Assembly: GCA_034509925.1 (NCBI GenBank)
Contig: CM067526.1
Location: forward strand, 11,606,510 to 11,670,509
DNA: 64,000 bases
DNA from: Hirudinaria manillensis
Taxonomy: Eukaryota > Annelida > Clitellata > Hirudinida > Hirudinidae
Reading direction: 5' to 3'
Position numbers and translations under genes: made by a program. The notes below the pieces were generated by a model, which was given only the letters and a program-made list of their open reading frames with translations, searched no databases and had not been told where the DNA came from. Every line of letters starts with the position of its first letter. Positions within the stretch are counted from its first letter, which is position 1. Positions 28,485-39,721 of the stretch are shown here, one piece after another.

Positions 28485-30100
28485 TGAATGACAAATTGTT
28501 ACAAATAAATTAGATCGAATGCCAATAGTTTCATTACATTTATCGCTTAAATTTGAATTAAAACTATTTAAACCTTAAATAGTAACAAAAAGTGGAACGC
28601 GATTCTATGCATCTTTTCAATAGCTCTCGTACTGAATGTATTACTGAGTACTGAGTACTAAGTGAAAGTAAAATTATTCTTGATTTTAAAGGAATTTTCT
28701 GAAAAAATCGACAAAAAAACAATAAAAATGTTTTAAATTATCCCTTATTATGTTTGTTCCAGTTCTTAAACAACCCGAAACATGGCAGGACTTGGAAAAT
28801 AATGAATATTTTAATATTATTAAATATTAATTTTATTAATTATGCTTCAGGGCTGCCATGTTATTCATGACTAAGTTTGAAAATCTTTGAACAGAATTCC
28901 CTCTTAGGACATTTGCATTCATAAACTCGTGACCATCATCGTCATCGTCGTCATCGCCATCGTCATCGTCATCATCATAATCATCGTCGTCATCATCATG
29001 GAGAATTACAATCGTTTTCAAGTACAAATTACACACGAAATTCCTCGTCCTAAAAAAAAAAAACATATTGTCTTAGAAAATTAAAGAAACGATTTTATGT
29101 TCGGAATTTAAATTTACTGCCGGAAGATGTTCGAAAGCATTATTTTCTTTTAGAAGCACAACTTCCTTCTCTTATCCCAGAGAGGAAATTTTCCATTCCA
29201 AGTTAAAAATGGCTTCCTCAAGGTCTGGAATAAATCAAGTTTTGTAAAAATATTCCAATTTATTCCAAATTCCTTGCTTTACTCCGCATTCTATTCGTTC
29301 AGAATCGCGTGTAACTCGACGAAGCTGTCAAAGACCGTCATCGTCATTTTATGAATTTCAATTTCAGTTTAATGTTTGGTCAAAAAAAAAAAGGAAATAA
29401 TAATTTCAATTTCTGAGCAATAAAGTGTAAATGAATATATCTATGGTCTATGTTATAAACAATTATAAATTAAATAATAAGTAAGAATAAAATATATAGT
29501 ATAATATAATATTATATAATATATGTAAAAGCAAGGATGAAATTGGATCGTTAACCTTTAAATTAAAAATAAATTCAAGACATTAAGACAAAAACTCTCC
29601 AAAAACCCAAAAAGGAGAAGAAATGCAATCCATTTTAAAGTCTGCAGAACTTTCCACGACTGCCACCATCCCAGCACAAACCAACGAGGCACGAGGAAAA
29701 CATGAATTCATGGGAGAGGAGAGAAACCTTTCTGATCGAATCATCTGTTGGGTTGGTTTGAGTGGTCAGCCACAGGCCACCCATCTACCCACCTAGCCAC
29801 TGGGGAGTTGAAGTGATTGAGTGCAGGAGTTCTAGACGATTTGAGGGAGGCAAAATGAGGCCATGATGAACTGATGTTGCTAATACGTGGTAGCGATTAT
29901 CAAATGGCTCGTCATTACACTTAAAATATAAATAAATAAATAAATAAATTATAGGCTTAATAACATATTTAACAATTTAAATAGAAAAATAATTGCGGAA
30001 AAATAGGCAGATTGGCAGCTAGGAGCTGATGTCTTTGAACTATGCCGAGAGTTTATTTAATACTTGAAGAATGAATGAACGGAGGAATGGGCAGTGGACA
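28366..30100. other. Gene-poor spacer upstream of the transporter
   Basis: This is the 5' flank of the transporter gene and should hold its 5' UTR exon and promoter, which I could not locate. There is an (ATT)n tract at 28437-28485 and an interrupted (ATC/GTC)n tract at 28935-29000. Otherwise it is AT-rich unique sequence with no supported coding region. Confidence 0.5.
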
Positions 30101-30149
30101 GGCACGAGCCGAAATTTCAGTCCGACTGGATCTGACAATTAAAATTACC

Positions 30150-30310
30150 AGACTTGCAGTACTGGGCACTGAAGTTCAATTATTGGTACTTCAGCACTTT
30201 TTTCATGTGCTAATGCTGAAGTACAACGTAAGTACCTTTTCAAATAGTTGTACTTAAGTACTACTTAAGCATTTTTCCAAGTACTGGTACTTAAGTACAA
30301 CTTGACTGGC
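30150..30310. repeat. Palindrome-rich element, possible MITE
   Basis: The segment is built from TACTT/AAGTA motifs. GTACTTAAGTAC occurs twice (about 30249 and 30290), and TACTTCAGCA (30187-30196) pairs with TGCTGAAGTA (30213-30222) as a hairpin. TACTTAAGTA-type internal palindromes are common in short non-autonomous hAT-like elements. I see no terminal repeats or target duplication, so the class is a guess. A related short patch lies at 36218-36250. Confidence 0.35.
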
Positions 30311-30716
30311 TACAAGTCTGAAAATTTCCCCATTACTCCGGTCAATCAGAGACTTGTAGGAATCAAAAATAAACGAAAGTCGAAGAAAAGAAAGAAGCTC
30401 CAATCGAAAGATAAACCCTTCCTTTGCTTGGATTGGAAGCGAAAAGAAATGAAAGTCCGCTAATGGTTCTAATGACTTCAATTTAAAGTACACCAATCAA
30501 ATCCGACCTCCTAATTATTCTTTCATTCCTCCTTCAGGAATCCCGAACTCGTTCAGTCGTTCCAAGAAGGACAGAGCGAGCGGCCCTGGAGTTGTTCGGT
30601 TCCCATGGAAACAAAACAAAAAGGCGCGAGAGGGAGATGGAGATAATGACGTCACTAGGTAATGTGGCGTGATGGATGGTCGTATCACGTGACCGGACTG
30701 ATTTGTTACGAGTAGT

Positions 30717-30772
30717 GCATGCATGCAATGCATGCCTGCCTCTCTGCATGCATGCATGCATGCATCGCATGG
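30717..30772. repeat. (GCAT)n palindromic tract
   Basis: Two blocks of alternating GCATGCATG separated by about 15 bp, self-complementary and able to form a cruciform. They lie in a locally CpG-rich stretch (30560-30830) that also holds a TGACGTCA (30647-30654), CACGTG-like and CCATGG motifs, so the area could be a promoter. No gene start is proven here. Confidence 0.6.
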
Positions 30773-31472
30773 TGCCCTTCTGTACTTGTTGACCCGTAGT
30801 ACACTGTGCATTGTGCATTGATGCGTCGTTCACAATTCACTTGAATTACTTTCGTCAGGTCGAAATGATTGCGTACTTTGATGTACTTTTAACGATCGCG
30901 TCTTTTCTATCTTTCATTTTGTCTGCACTCGAAGACCACAAAAATCTTTTAATTTAGTTTAACGAAACGAAAGAAAATTTATTTGAAAATGCATTTAAAA
31001 TTCAGTAAAATTCAACAGTAAATGGCTGCTAATTGATTTATTAACTCAATTTAATGTTAACTCAACACCAATTTGGTTAACTTGAAGAAATTGCTAAAAT
31101 ATTTTTTATTGATTTATGTTATTTTATTCTTTTTTAATCTCATTTTATAAAATAATTAAGAATTTAATGTTTACAAATGCTCTTTTCATGCTCCTCCACA
31201 TTTCCAGGGCGTTCATAGTTTCAATGTGTTCATTAGGAAAAGCAGACTTAAGTGGACGAAACAGAAAGTAAATGCAGGCTTTCAAGTGGATCTCCAAGTT
31301 GCCTTTTTTCATTCTTTTCACTTATTTTATTTTTATTCATTTATTTATTTATTGTTTTTTTTTTTATTTTAATTTTTTGCATTTTCCATAAAACATTCAA
31401 AAGCTTTGCGTTGTAAAAACCTCTCCTCTGTTCACGGTCCTGCATTCTGGTCACGTGCTCGTCGTGGAAAAA

Positions 31473-31593
31473 ATGGCAGAAAGTCCTAAAATGCAGAGAA
31501 TGATTTCACAGCTGAGTGTAAAGGAGCTGCAACCCTTCTCGAGCCCCGACATGGATCCTCAGAGAGGAGACCCCTTCTTTGACAAAACGGAAG
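31473..31593 (+). CDS. Candidate first coding exon of an unidentified gene
   Basis: An ATG in good context (AAAAAATGG) opens 40 codons of ordinary, non-repetitive sequence (MAESPKMQRMISQLSVKELQ at the start, ending DPFFDKTE) and runs into a plausible donor, G|GTAGGG, at 31594, leaving phase 1. The upstream 60 bp contain CACGTG. No downstream exon with matching phase was recognised before the (GAGT)n array at 32719, so the gene cannot be completed or named. It could also be a chance open frame. Confidence 0.35.
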
Positions 31594-32718
31594 GTAGGGG
31601 TCAGACATGATGCTAAAGTAGAGAAAAACCGCATGTCATCCCGCGTTCCACGTCGGAATCGAATCATAGTTTTAGAAACTACTCTCGGAAATTTCCAAAA
31701 CTCTTGTGAATCTGGAATTAGCGGCAGAAGAAGAAGAAGTGCAAGTCGAACGAGAAACTTTCTGAAATCCACTTGTCACTTTCCTTTCAGTTTTTCAAAA
31801 GACAAAAAAAGCTAATTTCACTTTCACATCTCCCTGGAAAAGCCAATTTCTTGCCGCTTCCCATTTAAAAAGACCACTTTAATCTCTTGTCGACTGGGAT
31901 GATGTTTTTTGTCCTCTCATAATTATTTCATAATAAAGACAATTATTATTATTATTATTATTAATTCTCAATTTCTGTGTCTATTTATTTTCAGAATTTT
32001 AATATTTGCAATATCTCGCCTAAGCGCACAAATAAGTTTTAAATTAAATTTGAAATTAATAAATTAAATCCCTTCCCATGAAACGTTCGAGATCAGTCTT
32101 TATTAGAAAAGCTCATAATCCCTGATTATCTTGCTTCAGAGACCATGAAACGGATGTGTTGGCAACTCAACTTTTTTTTTGATATGGCGCTATATAAATA
32201 GTCTGAGAAATGGTGTGGCTGGGATTTTAAAACCGTTCGGAGTGGAATGATGACTTTTAAAAAACACATGGCTGATGGTGAATCTTTCTAATTGGCTTCT
32301 CACTCGATAATGGATGTTTATCCCGTCTTAAATCATGAATTCAACGAAAATCATTTCTAATTGAATAACGGATCTGTGTTTATCGTTAGTTGCAATCAAA
32401 TTCAACCGGCCTGGTTACTTCAATCAATCAACCTGGTTACTTCAATCAACCAATCTGGTTACCCCATCAATCAACCTATTGCAAGGAAGGTGTGAATGAA
32501 TGATCAAATGCTAGAGAATAATGCACACAAAAATAGAAAATATTTTCACACCCAGGAAGCCATAACCGTGACGTCACGAGGAATACTCGTTTTTCAATTG
32601 GCTATTAAAAATATCGAATCGCCTCCTTATTCCCCATTGGTGGGTGATTGGGATAAGCGAGTAATGGTTATTGTTGTGCTGGAGTCAAGTGTCACCTCAA
32701 TCATCATAATCTCCGACC

Positions 32719-33560
32719 TGAGTGAGTGAGTGAGTGAGTGAGTGAGTGAGTGAGTGAGTGAGTGAGTGAGTGAGTGAGTGAGTGAGTGAGTGAGTGAGTG
32801 AGTGAGTGAGTGAGTGAGTGAGTGAGTGAGTGAGTGAGTGAGTGAGTGAGTGAGTGAGTGAGTGAGTGAGTGAGTGAGTGAGTGAGTGAGTGAGTGAGTG
32901 AGTGAGTGAGTGAGTGAGTGAGTGAGTGAGTGAGTGAGTGAGTGAGTGAGTGAGTGAGTGAGTGAGTGAGTGAGTGAGTGAGTGAGTGAGTGAGTGAGTG
33001 AGTGAGTGAGTGAGTGAGTGAGTGAGTGAGTGAGTGAGTGAGTGAGTGAGTGAGTGAGTGAGTGAGTGAGTGAGTGAGTGAGTGAGTGAGTGAGTGAGTG
33101 AGTGAGTGAGTGAGTGAGTGAGTGAGTGAGTGAGTGAGTGAGTGAGTGAGTGAGTGAGTGAGTGAGTGAGTGAGTGAGTGAGTGAGTGAGTGAGTGAGTG
33201 AGTGAGTGAGTGAGTGAGTGAGTGAGTGAGTGAGTGAGTGAGTGAGTGAGTGAGTGAGTGAGTGAGTGAGTGAGTGAGTGAGTGAGTGAGTGAGTGAGTG
33301 AGTGAGTGAGTGAGTGAGTGAGTGAGTGAGTGAGTGAGTGAGTGAGTGAGTGAGTGAGTGAGTGAGTGAGTGAGTGAGTGAGTGAGTGAGTGAGTGAGTG
33401 AGTGAGTGAGTGAGTGAGTGAGTGAGTGAGTGAGTGAGTGAGTGAGTGAGTGAGTGAGTGAGTGAGTGAGTGAGTGAGTGAGTGAGTGAGTGAGTGAGTG
33501 AGTGAGTGAGTGAGTGAGTGAGTGAGTGAGTGAGTGAGTGAGTGAGTGAGTGAGTGAGTG
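32719..33560. repeat. Perfect (GAGT)n array, about 842 bp
   Basis: About 210 uninterrupted copies of GAGT/GTGA on the plus strand. This is the same unit as the arrays at 14913-15039 and 21239-21494. The Leu-Thr-His-Ser periodic open frames on the minus strand are a product of the repeat. Confidence 0.97.
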
Positions 33561-36500
33561 ATTGAGCCTGACTTAGGCATAACATAAAATTCGTAATATG
33601 ACCTTTTCTGACCTTCGCGATTGGAGCGCCAAGGATTGACCTCCCTAAATTGAAGGTCGTAATTTTAACATAAAAATACAAAAAAATAACATTTGTGCCG
33701 ATTGTTCGACGTATTTTGAATTTTAAAAAATCATGGAAATATTTCTGAATTGAATATGTTGATCTGGTGCTTCAATCATTCGTGAATAATTCATTAACTC
33801 GTTCCTAAATATCTCATGAATGATGTAGACATACGCAGACATACCTCAGGCATGATTACTACTGCAATTTAATCTTCATCGTCGTCGTCTTCATCTCCAT
33901 TTTTGAGTCAGTTGTTTGACATCCCTTCAAATATTTGATTAAGCAAACGAACCCTCATCTGGAGTTTCTTCCTATTTCCACTTCCTCTGCTTATCGGAAT
34001 GACCATTCATCATCGTCGTCATCGTCCTCATCGTCATCATCGTCGTCATCGTCGTCGCCATCAACGTCATCATCATCATCATTATCAATGACGTTTTCGT
34101 TTCGTTTCGTTAATATCAACCACGACGATATTCGAGAATGATAATTTTATCTCAATTGAGTTTTAAGTCAGTACAAATTAAAATTATTTTACGTTATTAT
34201 ATTATAATATATTATATTTTGAAAATATTAAACCTCTTGAAACTTTCTGATCACTCACTCACCTGATGATATAATTACACAAATTATTATTAATTATATA
34301 AATTATTATTATTTTTATTATTATTATAAAAATTGTTCAAACACTCACTTTACGATAACCTTTCAAAGTCAAGAATTACGAATGGTATAAAATATTATTA
34401 CTTATCAGCATCGATTCATCAAAAATAATTCCTTCTTATAATTTCTTCTTCTTCTTCTTCTTATTATTATTATTGTTATTATTACAGAATTTATTGTTAT
34501 TTTTAATGCTATTGTTATTATTGTTGCGATTACCACTGATAATAATAATAATATAAATATAAAATGGAGAGATTAATTATTTTATTTATAACCTCGACGA
34601 TTAAAAAGAATAGATTTGAAAATAAATATTTTTCTCTCATCCATGCAACCGAGCGTCAGTCATTCGATGGTCAGTGACGTCTCCAGTTGAACTCATCCGA
34701 ATGCGCACGTTTCATCATTTATCGCTCACACGTGGTGGCGCTCGCTGGGTGTCGCCGAAGCGGCCGTCGACGCTGTCGTCGACGTGGTTGGTGTGGTTGA
34801 TGTCGACGTTATTTGTCGTTGACAGTGCAGTCGGTTGAAGTTGGACTCTTGTTGATCTCAGTTGATTCAGTTCTTGTGCTTATTGTCCTCTTGATGGAAT
34901 TTTAAAGATTGAATCATTTCACCCAAACAATTCATATTGTTCTAAAGCATTGGCAGAATAATACGGAGTGTATGTGGAATGCCATCATCATCATCAACTC
35001 GATCATCATCGTCATCGTCACCATCAACGCCATCATCATCATCGTCGTCGTCGTCACCAAAATGTAATCACTATCATCAATGCAAACTCTCTGCTATTGC
35101 CGTCTACATTTGTCTCACATAAGTCCCGAGCATCTTGATAATGATCATCATCTGAGACCGCCGTAACGTACAGCGTTGTGGGCGTATTTCCCGCAGCTGC
35201 GGTCAGCGCATACGTCGATGCTGGCGCTGATGTTGGCGCTGGTTTGAGATGCTCGGTCTTGGCGCTCGCGTGAAACTCGTCGTGGTTATTTAAACATAAT
35301 AATTGAATTCTGCCTCCATTTAAAATTAAAACTTGAAAGATTTCGATTCGAATTTACGTTTCGAGCAGTTGTTTTAAGTAACATTTTGAGAAATTACAGA
35401 AAAATGCAAAGGTTTTAAAAATCATAATGATCGACCAATAGAATTGCAGTATTAATTAAATAATTAATTAGTTGATAATGGAGAGTAATGCACTGACGAC
35501 CGACTGCTGTAATTGCTAATAAGACTAGGCGCAAGAATAAGTCGGCGTAAGAATACACGAGGGTGTGATACGGCTCTTGGTAACAATTTGCATGCAATTA
35601 TTTCTTGCAAGGATTAGAGAAGCCGAACTCTGCATTTCTTCATTTATTTATTTATTTATTTATTTCTTTGTAATTTTATTCAAATCTGTGTTTTTTGCTT
35701 CATAGAGATCCATTCACAGCTCCATAACAAACTCAAAATTGATTAAGTTTTCCATTTTCAAGTTTTCCATCGTTCGCCGTGAAAATTACAAACTGGAACC
35801 AGTCACGAGTTTTGTTTCCAGATTTACTGCTTTAACAGCTACGGCGATAATAGGATGATGACGACGACGATGATGATGATGATGGTAATGATGGTGGTGA
35901 CAACGACGACGACGACGATGATGATAGGATTGTGGTTTGTGATGAATAGCCATTGCATTGGGAGGTGGTCGAAATCTCCATGCGAGGTTTAATGGTAGCA
36001 TGTCCTGCTCGACGATGTTCACGATGATGATGATGATAGTGATGATAATCATGATCCTGATGATGATGGTAGTGATAATCTGCTTGACCATAGAGTAAGG
36101 TAGGAGTAAGTTTCCCTACTTCTGCCAGTATTCGATGCTCTTTTAGTGACTGATTTTGGACGTGAAAGGAAATCAGAAGGTACAAATTCAACTAAATATA
36201 TTTCAACTTGAATCATCATAAGTACTTAAACGTACTTAAATGTACTCAAACGTTGTTAACTCCTCCCACACGATCCATTTTAAAATCTTGACCGTGCCAC
36301 TGATTTATGCATTTATTGTAAATGCATGTCGCACCATTGGTTTCTTGTGACCAGCCATTTGTCTATTTCTTTCTTTCTTTCTTTTCTTCTTTCTGTCTTT
36401 CTTACTTTCTTTATCTCTTTCTGTATTTCTCTCTTTCATTCTTTTGCGACGGAATTACTTGCGCTGGACTGCATAACTCATTTTCTCTTTTGGATCCTCC

Positions 36501-36964
36501 AAGCATCAACTTATTAACTTCTTATCAGACTTATCTGAGTTATGCAGTTATTGGATTAAGTTATTAATCATTTATTTTTGAATTAATAAATAATTAGCAA
36601 AGTCTGATAATGGATCCGAGCAAGTTCATTCATCCGAAAACAGCCTAAACTGGATTAGCGAGACTGTCGTCGATACTGACTCAACAACATCTCAAAAACA
36701 ATTCGTTGCTTTTAATTCTCGTTGCTAGCATTAAGAAATTAAAGTTGTAACTCAAACTCAATGAAACATTTAAACGGAAATTGAGTCAAAAAATATAAAA
36801 TTTAAAGTGCTAAACGAAACTATTGAAATAATATTCCAATAATAAACGATTCTCATTTGCCATCGCAGCTTCCATCATAATCACTCTCCATTCCATCACT
36901 ATCCTCCTCCTCCTCGCCATCATCATCATCATCATCATCATTATCATCACCAACATCATCGTTT
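33561..36964. other. Gene-poor spacer with (ATC)n tracts and CpG-rich patches
   Basis: No gene is firmly supported. (ATC/GTC)n tracts lie at 34008-34085, 34980-35060 and 35855-36070, and (TTTC)n-like DNA at 36365-36440. A CpG-rich patch at 34690-34835 (many GTCGAC/CGACG) and another at 35155-35285 stand out from the AT-rich surroundings and may be promoter-like or exonic. Confidence 0.5.
35075..35305 (-). CDS. Doubtful open segment, possible orphan exon
   Basis: On the minus strand a frame stays open for about 75 codons across a GC-richer patch, reading ...KTEHLKPAPTSAPASTYALT... and then ...DARDLCETNVDG.... Its composition differs from the surrounding AT-rich DNA and it is not a simple repeat. 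It lacks an in-frame ATG and clear splice partners, and I do not recognise it. A CpG-rich regulatory patch is an equally good explanation. Confidence 0.18.
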
Positions 36965-39721
36965 TCAGTAGCTCGAATAAATTCTGATTTCCGCCGTCTT
37001 TTCTCCTTTGACGGCCAGAAATACGAAATCATCGATGTTTACGTCCATCCCTGCAGGTGTTACGTCACTTCCGGTTGAACTTCCGCGAAGTTTCAGGTCG
37101 GTCAGCGTCTTGACCTGGATTTGAGTTCGCCTCGAACCTTCATCGAGCGGCATGGTTCCCGCCTTTGGGCCGTGAACGTTCGCCAGGAGAAGAATTCTGG
37201 CATTGCCCGAGTCAGCCACCAAGATCCTATTTTGCCTGTCCACAGAAACGGCGCTAGGGTTCTTGAAAGGTCCGCATAATTCATGTTTCGGATAAATGGC
37301 ACTCCTCGGCTTTCCAGTGGAAACGTCGATGACGTAGATGGCTCCAGTGCCTCCTATGGCGCCGGAGTCCAAAATGACGAGTTTCTGATGAACAATTGTC
37401 ATCGTTATTATTTCTTTTGTCAGCTTAAAGCTTTTTTTAAACCGAATTTAAGTTATAATTTCATAAAAACTTAACAACAATAAAAAATAAATCATTTGTA
37501 ACTGAAACTCACCTCCTTGCCTGTAACGGCGACATCGACGATGTTTTTGAAAGAAACGTTCCTATCGACAGACTCAAACTTCTTCACGAAGACCATGAAA
37601 TTCGAACTGCAATCGAAAATCGAAACCATCCTCGCTTGAGCTACCATGATGTGCGAATCCCTGGTTTTCATTGGCCCGACCGCATTCACTGCCCCTCTGC
37701 TGACATCCAGATTGACCTTACCCTTTTCTGTTCCGTTGTAGTCCACGAGGGATATCCAATCGTCCGTTGCCACGGCCAGCTGTCCGAAACTAACCTGACA
37801 GCAACTTTTGACGCCTTTGACTTTCACCAAAGCCAAACAATCTCCTTTCACGTCAAAGACCTGAACGTTCGCCAGCTTTGGATCTGTTATGACCACTGTT
37901 TCCGGTTGCACTTCTGAATTGGGAAGGGTTTTACGAGCAGATAATTTGACGGTGGTTGGATTTACAAATCCTCCAGGCTGGGTGCTGATTTCCGAGTATT
38001 TTCCAAAACTCCTGATGAGATAAACCGTTTGAAGACTTGGATCGATGTTATGAGAGTTGTCTTCGATTTGTCTGGATGGAAAAAGGATTGTTGTCTTCTT
38101 TTACAAAGAATTTAAGTAGTTTCTAGAAACTTGATAAACTGTAAACTATTTCATATTTCTTTACAATATTTAAGTCAACGTAATATTTCTATAAATAATT
38201 TCTGCCAATATCTGATAATATGAGCTCTAAACAATCAAAAATGAAACTCAGAAATTGTTGATAAGATGCATACCTGGGAGAAAAATACTCATTTACTGGA
38301 GAAGGGTGAAGATTTTCAGCCCTGTTCAATTTAAGTATTTCTTCAGCCATTGGTCCAACTCGGTAGGGTCTTCCTGCTTCAAGTTCTGATGGCATCTTCA
38401 AAGATACAACGGATGCTTTTCCCAAAGTACTCCTGTAATCTGGATTGAAAGGCGCTGGTCTTTCAAATTCTTCATCAACTTCTTCTTCTTCTTCTTCATC
38501 GTCAAAAAACATCGGTGGTTCCTCTTCGGAAACAAAAATCGCTTTGCTTGTTGCTGTCGCAACATTTAATGGTTTCGACATTCCCATGACGTCCACTTGT
38601 TTAATATTCTTCTTTTGACCGTCAGCAAAAGTACTGCTCCTCATGACCTTGTTGCTCTGAAGACTCAAGACAGTGACTGGAAGTCCTTCTCTTTCTTTTG
38701 ATGGATGACTTCCCTTCTCAATTCCACGAGGTCTTTGTTTCGATGGGTTTCCTGGAAAACTAGATAAGGAATGCTTACCTACTTTTGAAAGTTCGGTTGG
38801 CTTTGCAGTAACTTTGGTCGTTGACGTCCGAGACACTGTTGGTGTTAGATTGGACTCCTCACCAATTGGCAAATTCTCAATGCCTCCAGAGTTCAAAACC
38901 GTCGTTTTGAAATCTTCCAACATCTGCAGTAGTTTTACCTCTGCAGAACTGTCGTCGCGTCTTTTCATTTCTTCGGGAACAGGAGAAGAATTCGTCTGTT
39001 TGGAACTTTTTCCATCTCCGACGACGATGACTGTTCTCTTGACATCGTCGGAGCCTAGCAGAGAGGCTGAGTTTGATCTTCTGACTGCTTCGTGATCGAG
39101 GCTTGTAACTGTCGGCTGCTTTTGGTCCAAAGATTTCTTGGATTCGTTATGACAGAACCGACACAGTCTATCTGTTTTCAAGCCTCTTGAATCGGTAACC
39201 GAAACCTGCACAGGGCTCAAATTGCATTTTGTACAAAGATCCTGGTTCAAATATGGCAATGATGTTTCGCCAGAGACATTCAAGTTGAGGTTTGATGAAG
39301 TCAGCTTCGGTGATCCCCTTACCTCCAGATAGGTCACGGATTTCTGAAAGTGAAAAGGAGAAATCACTTGAGGGTCTTGGGGATGTGACTCCGAAGTAAC
39401 GTTTCCAGCATCCTTTCTTGTTCTTTTGTCGCTTTTCGAAAACAATCTGCCAAACAAACTCGGAGTTTTGGTACTTTTGGTAGCGGAGTCCATTCCTTTA
39501 TTACCGACAGCCACCACCGATACTTTTTGAGGGGAAATATGCCCATCTAATCCGTCATTAGGAGGTGAGTTCTTTGTTTTATGTGAACGTTTACAAGTGG
39601 AGCAGGATTTGCTGGTTTCACCGGATGGATGGGCCAACTGCATGCCAAGTCCGAAACAGTAGGGACACTGGTGAGCGACCGTTCTTGTGCCCTGGTTAGA
39701 CTTAACTTTAATTTTCATCAT
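36965..39721 (-). CDS. NHL-type beta-propeller protein with CxxC motifs, 808 aa
   Basis: Three exons on the minus strand: 39721-38274 (ends CCCAG|GTATGC), 38071-37513 (ends GAG|GTGAGT) and 37384-36965 (stop TGA). Phases agree and the total is 2427 nt. The N-terminal part (1-480) has two cysteine-pair clusters, CPYC...CSTC (residues about 19-43) and CTKC...CRFC (about 163-192), each with four Cys as in small zinc-binding folds; neither fits a RING. It then becomes Ser/Lys-rich and disordered, with an acidic run of Glu/Asp near 400. Residues about 490-808 look like a six-bladed propeller. RSFGKYS...GGFVNPTTV and NPSAVSVDRQNRILVADSGN resemble NHL repeats as in TRIM-NHL proteins. No RING, B-box or coiled coil is seen, so it is not a standard TRIM-NHL protein. 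Molecular role unknown; protein or RNA binding by the propeller is an inference. Confidence 0.82.

Noticed and set aside
32627-33681. Open frames of 317-325 codons rich in Leu-Thr-His-Ser
   Set aside because: These are translations of the (GAGT)n array; there is no non-repetitive coding part.
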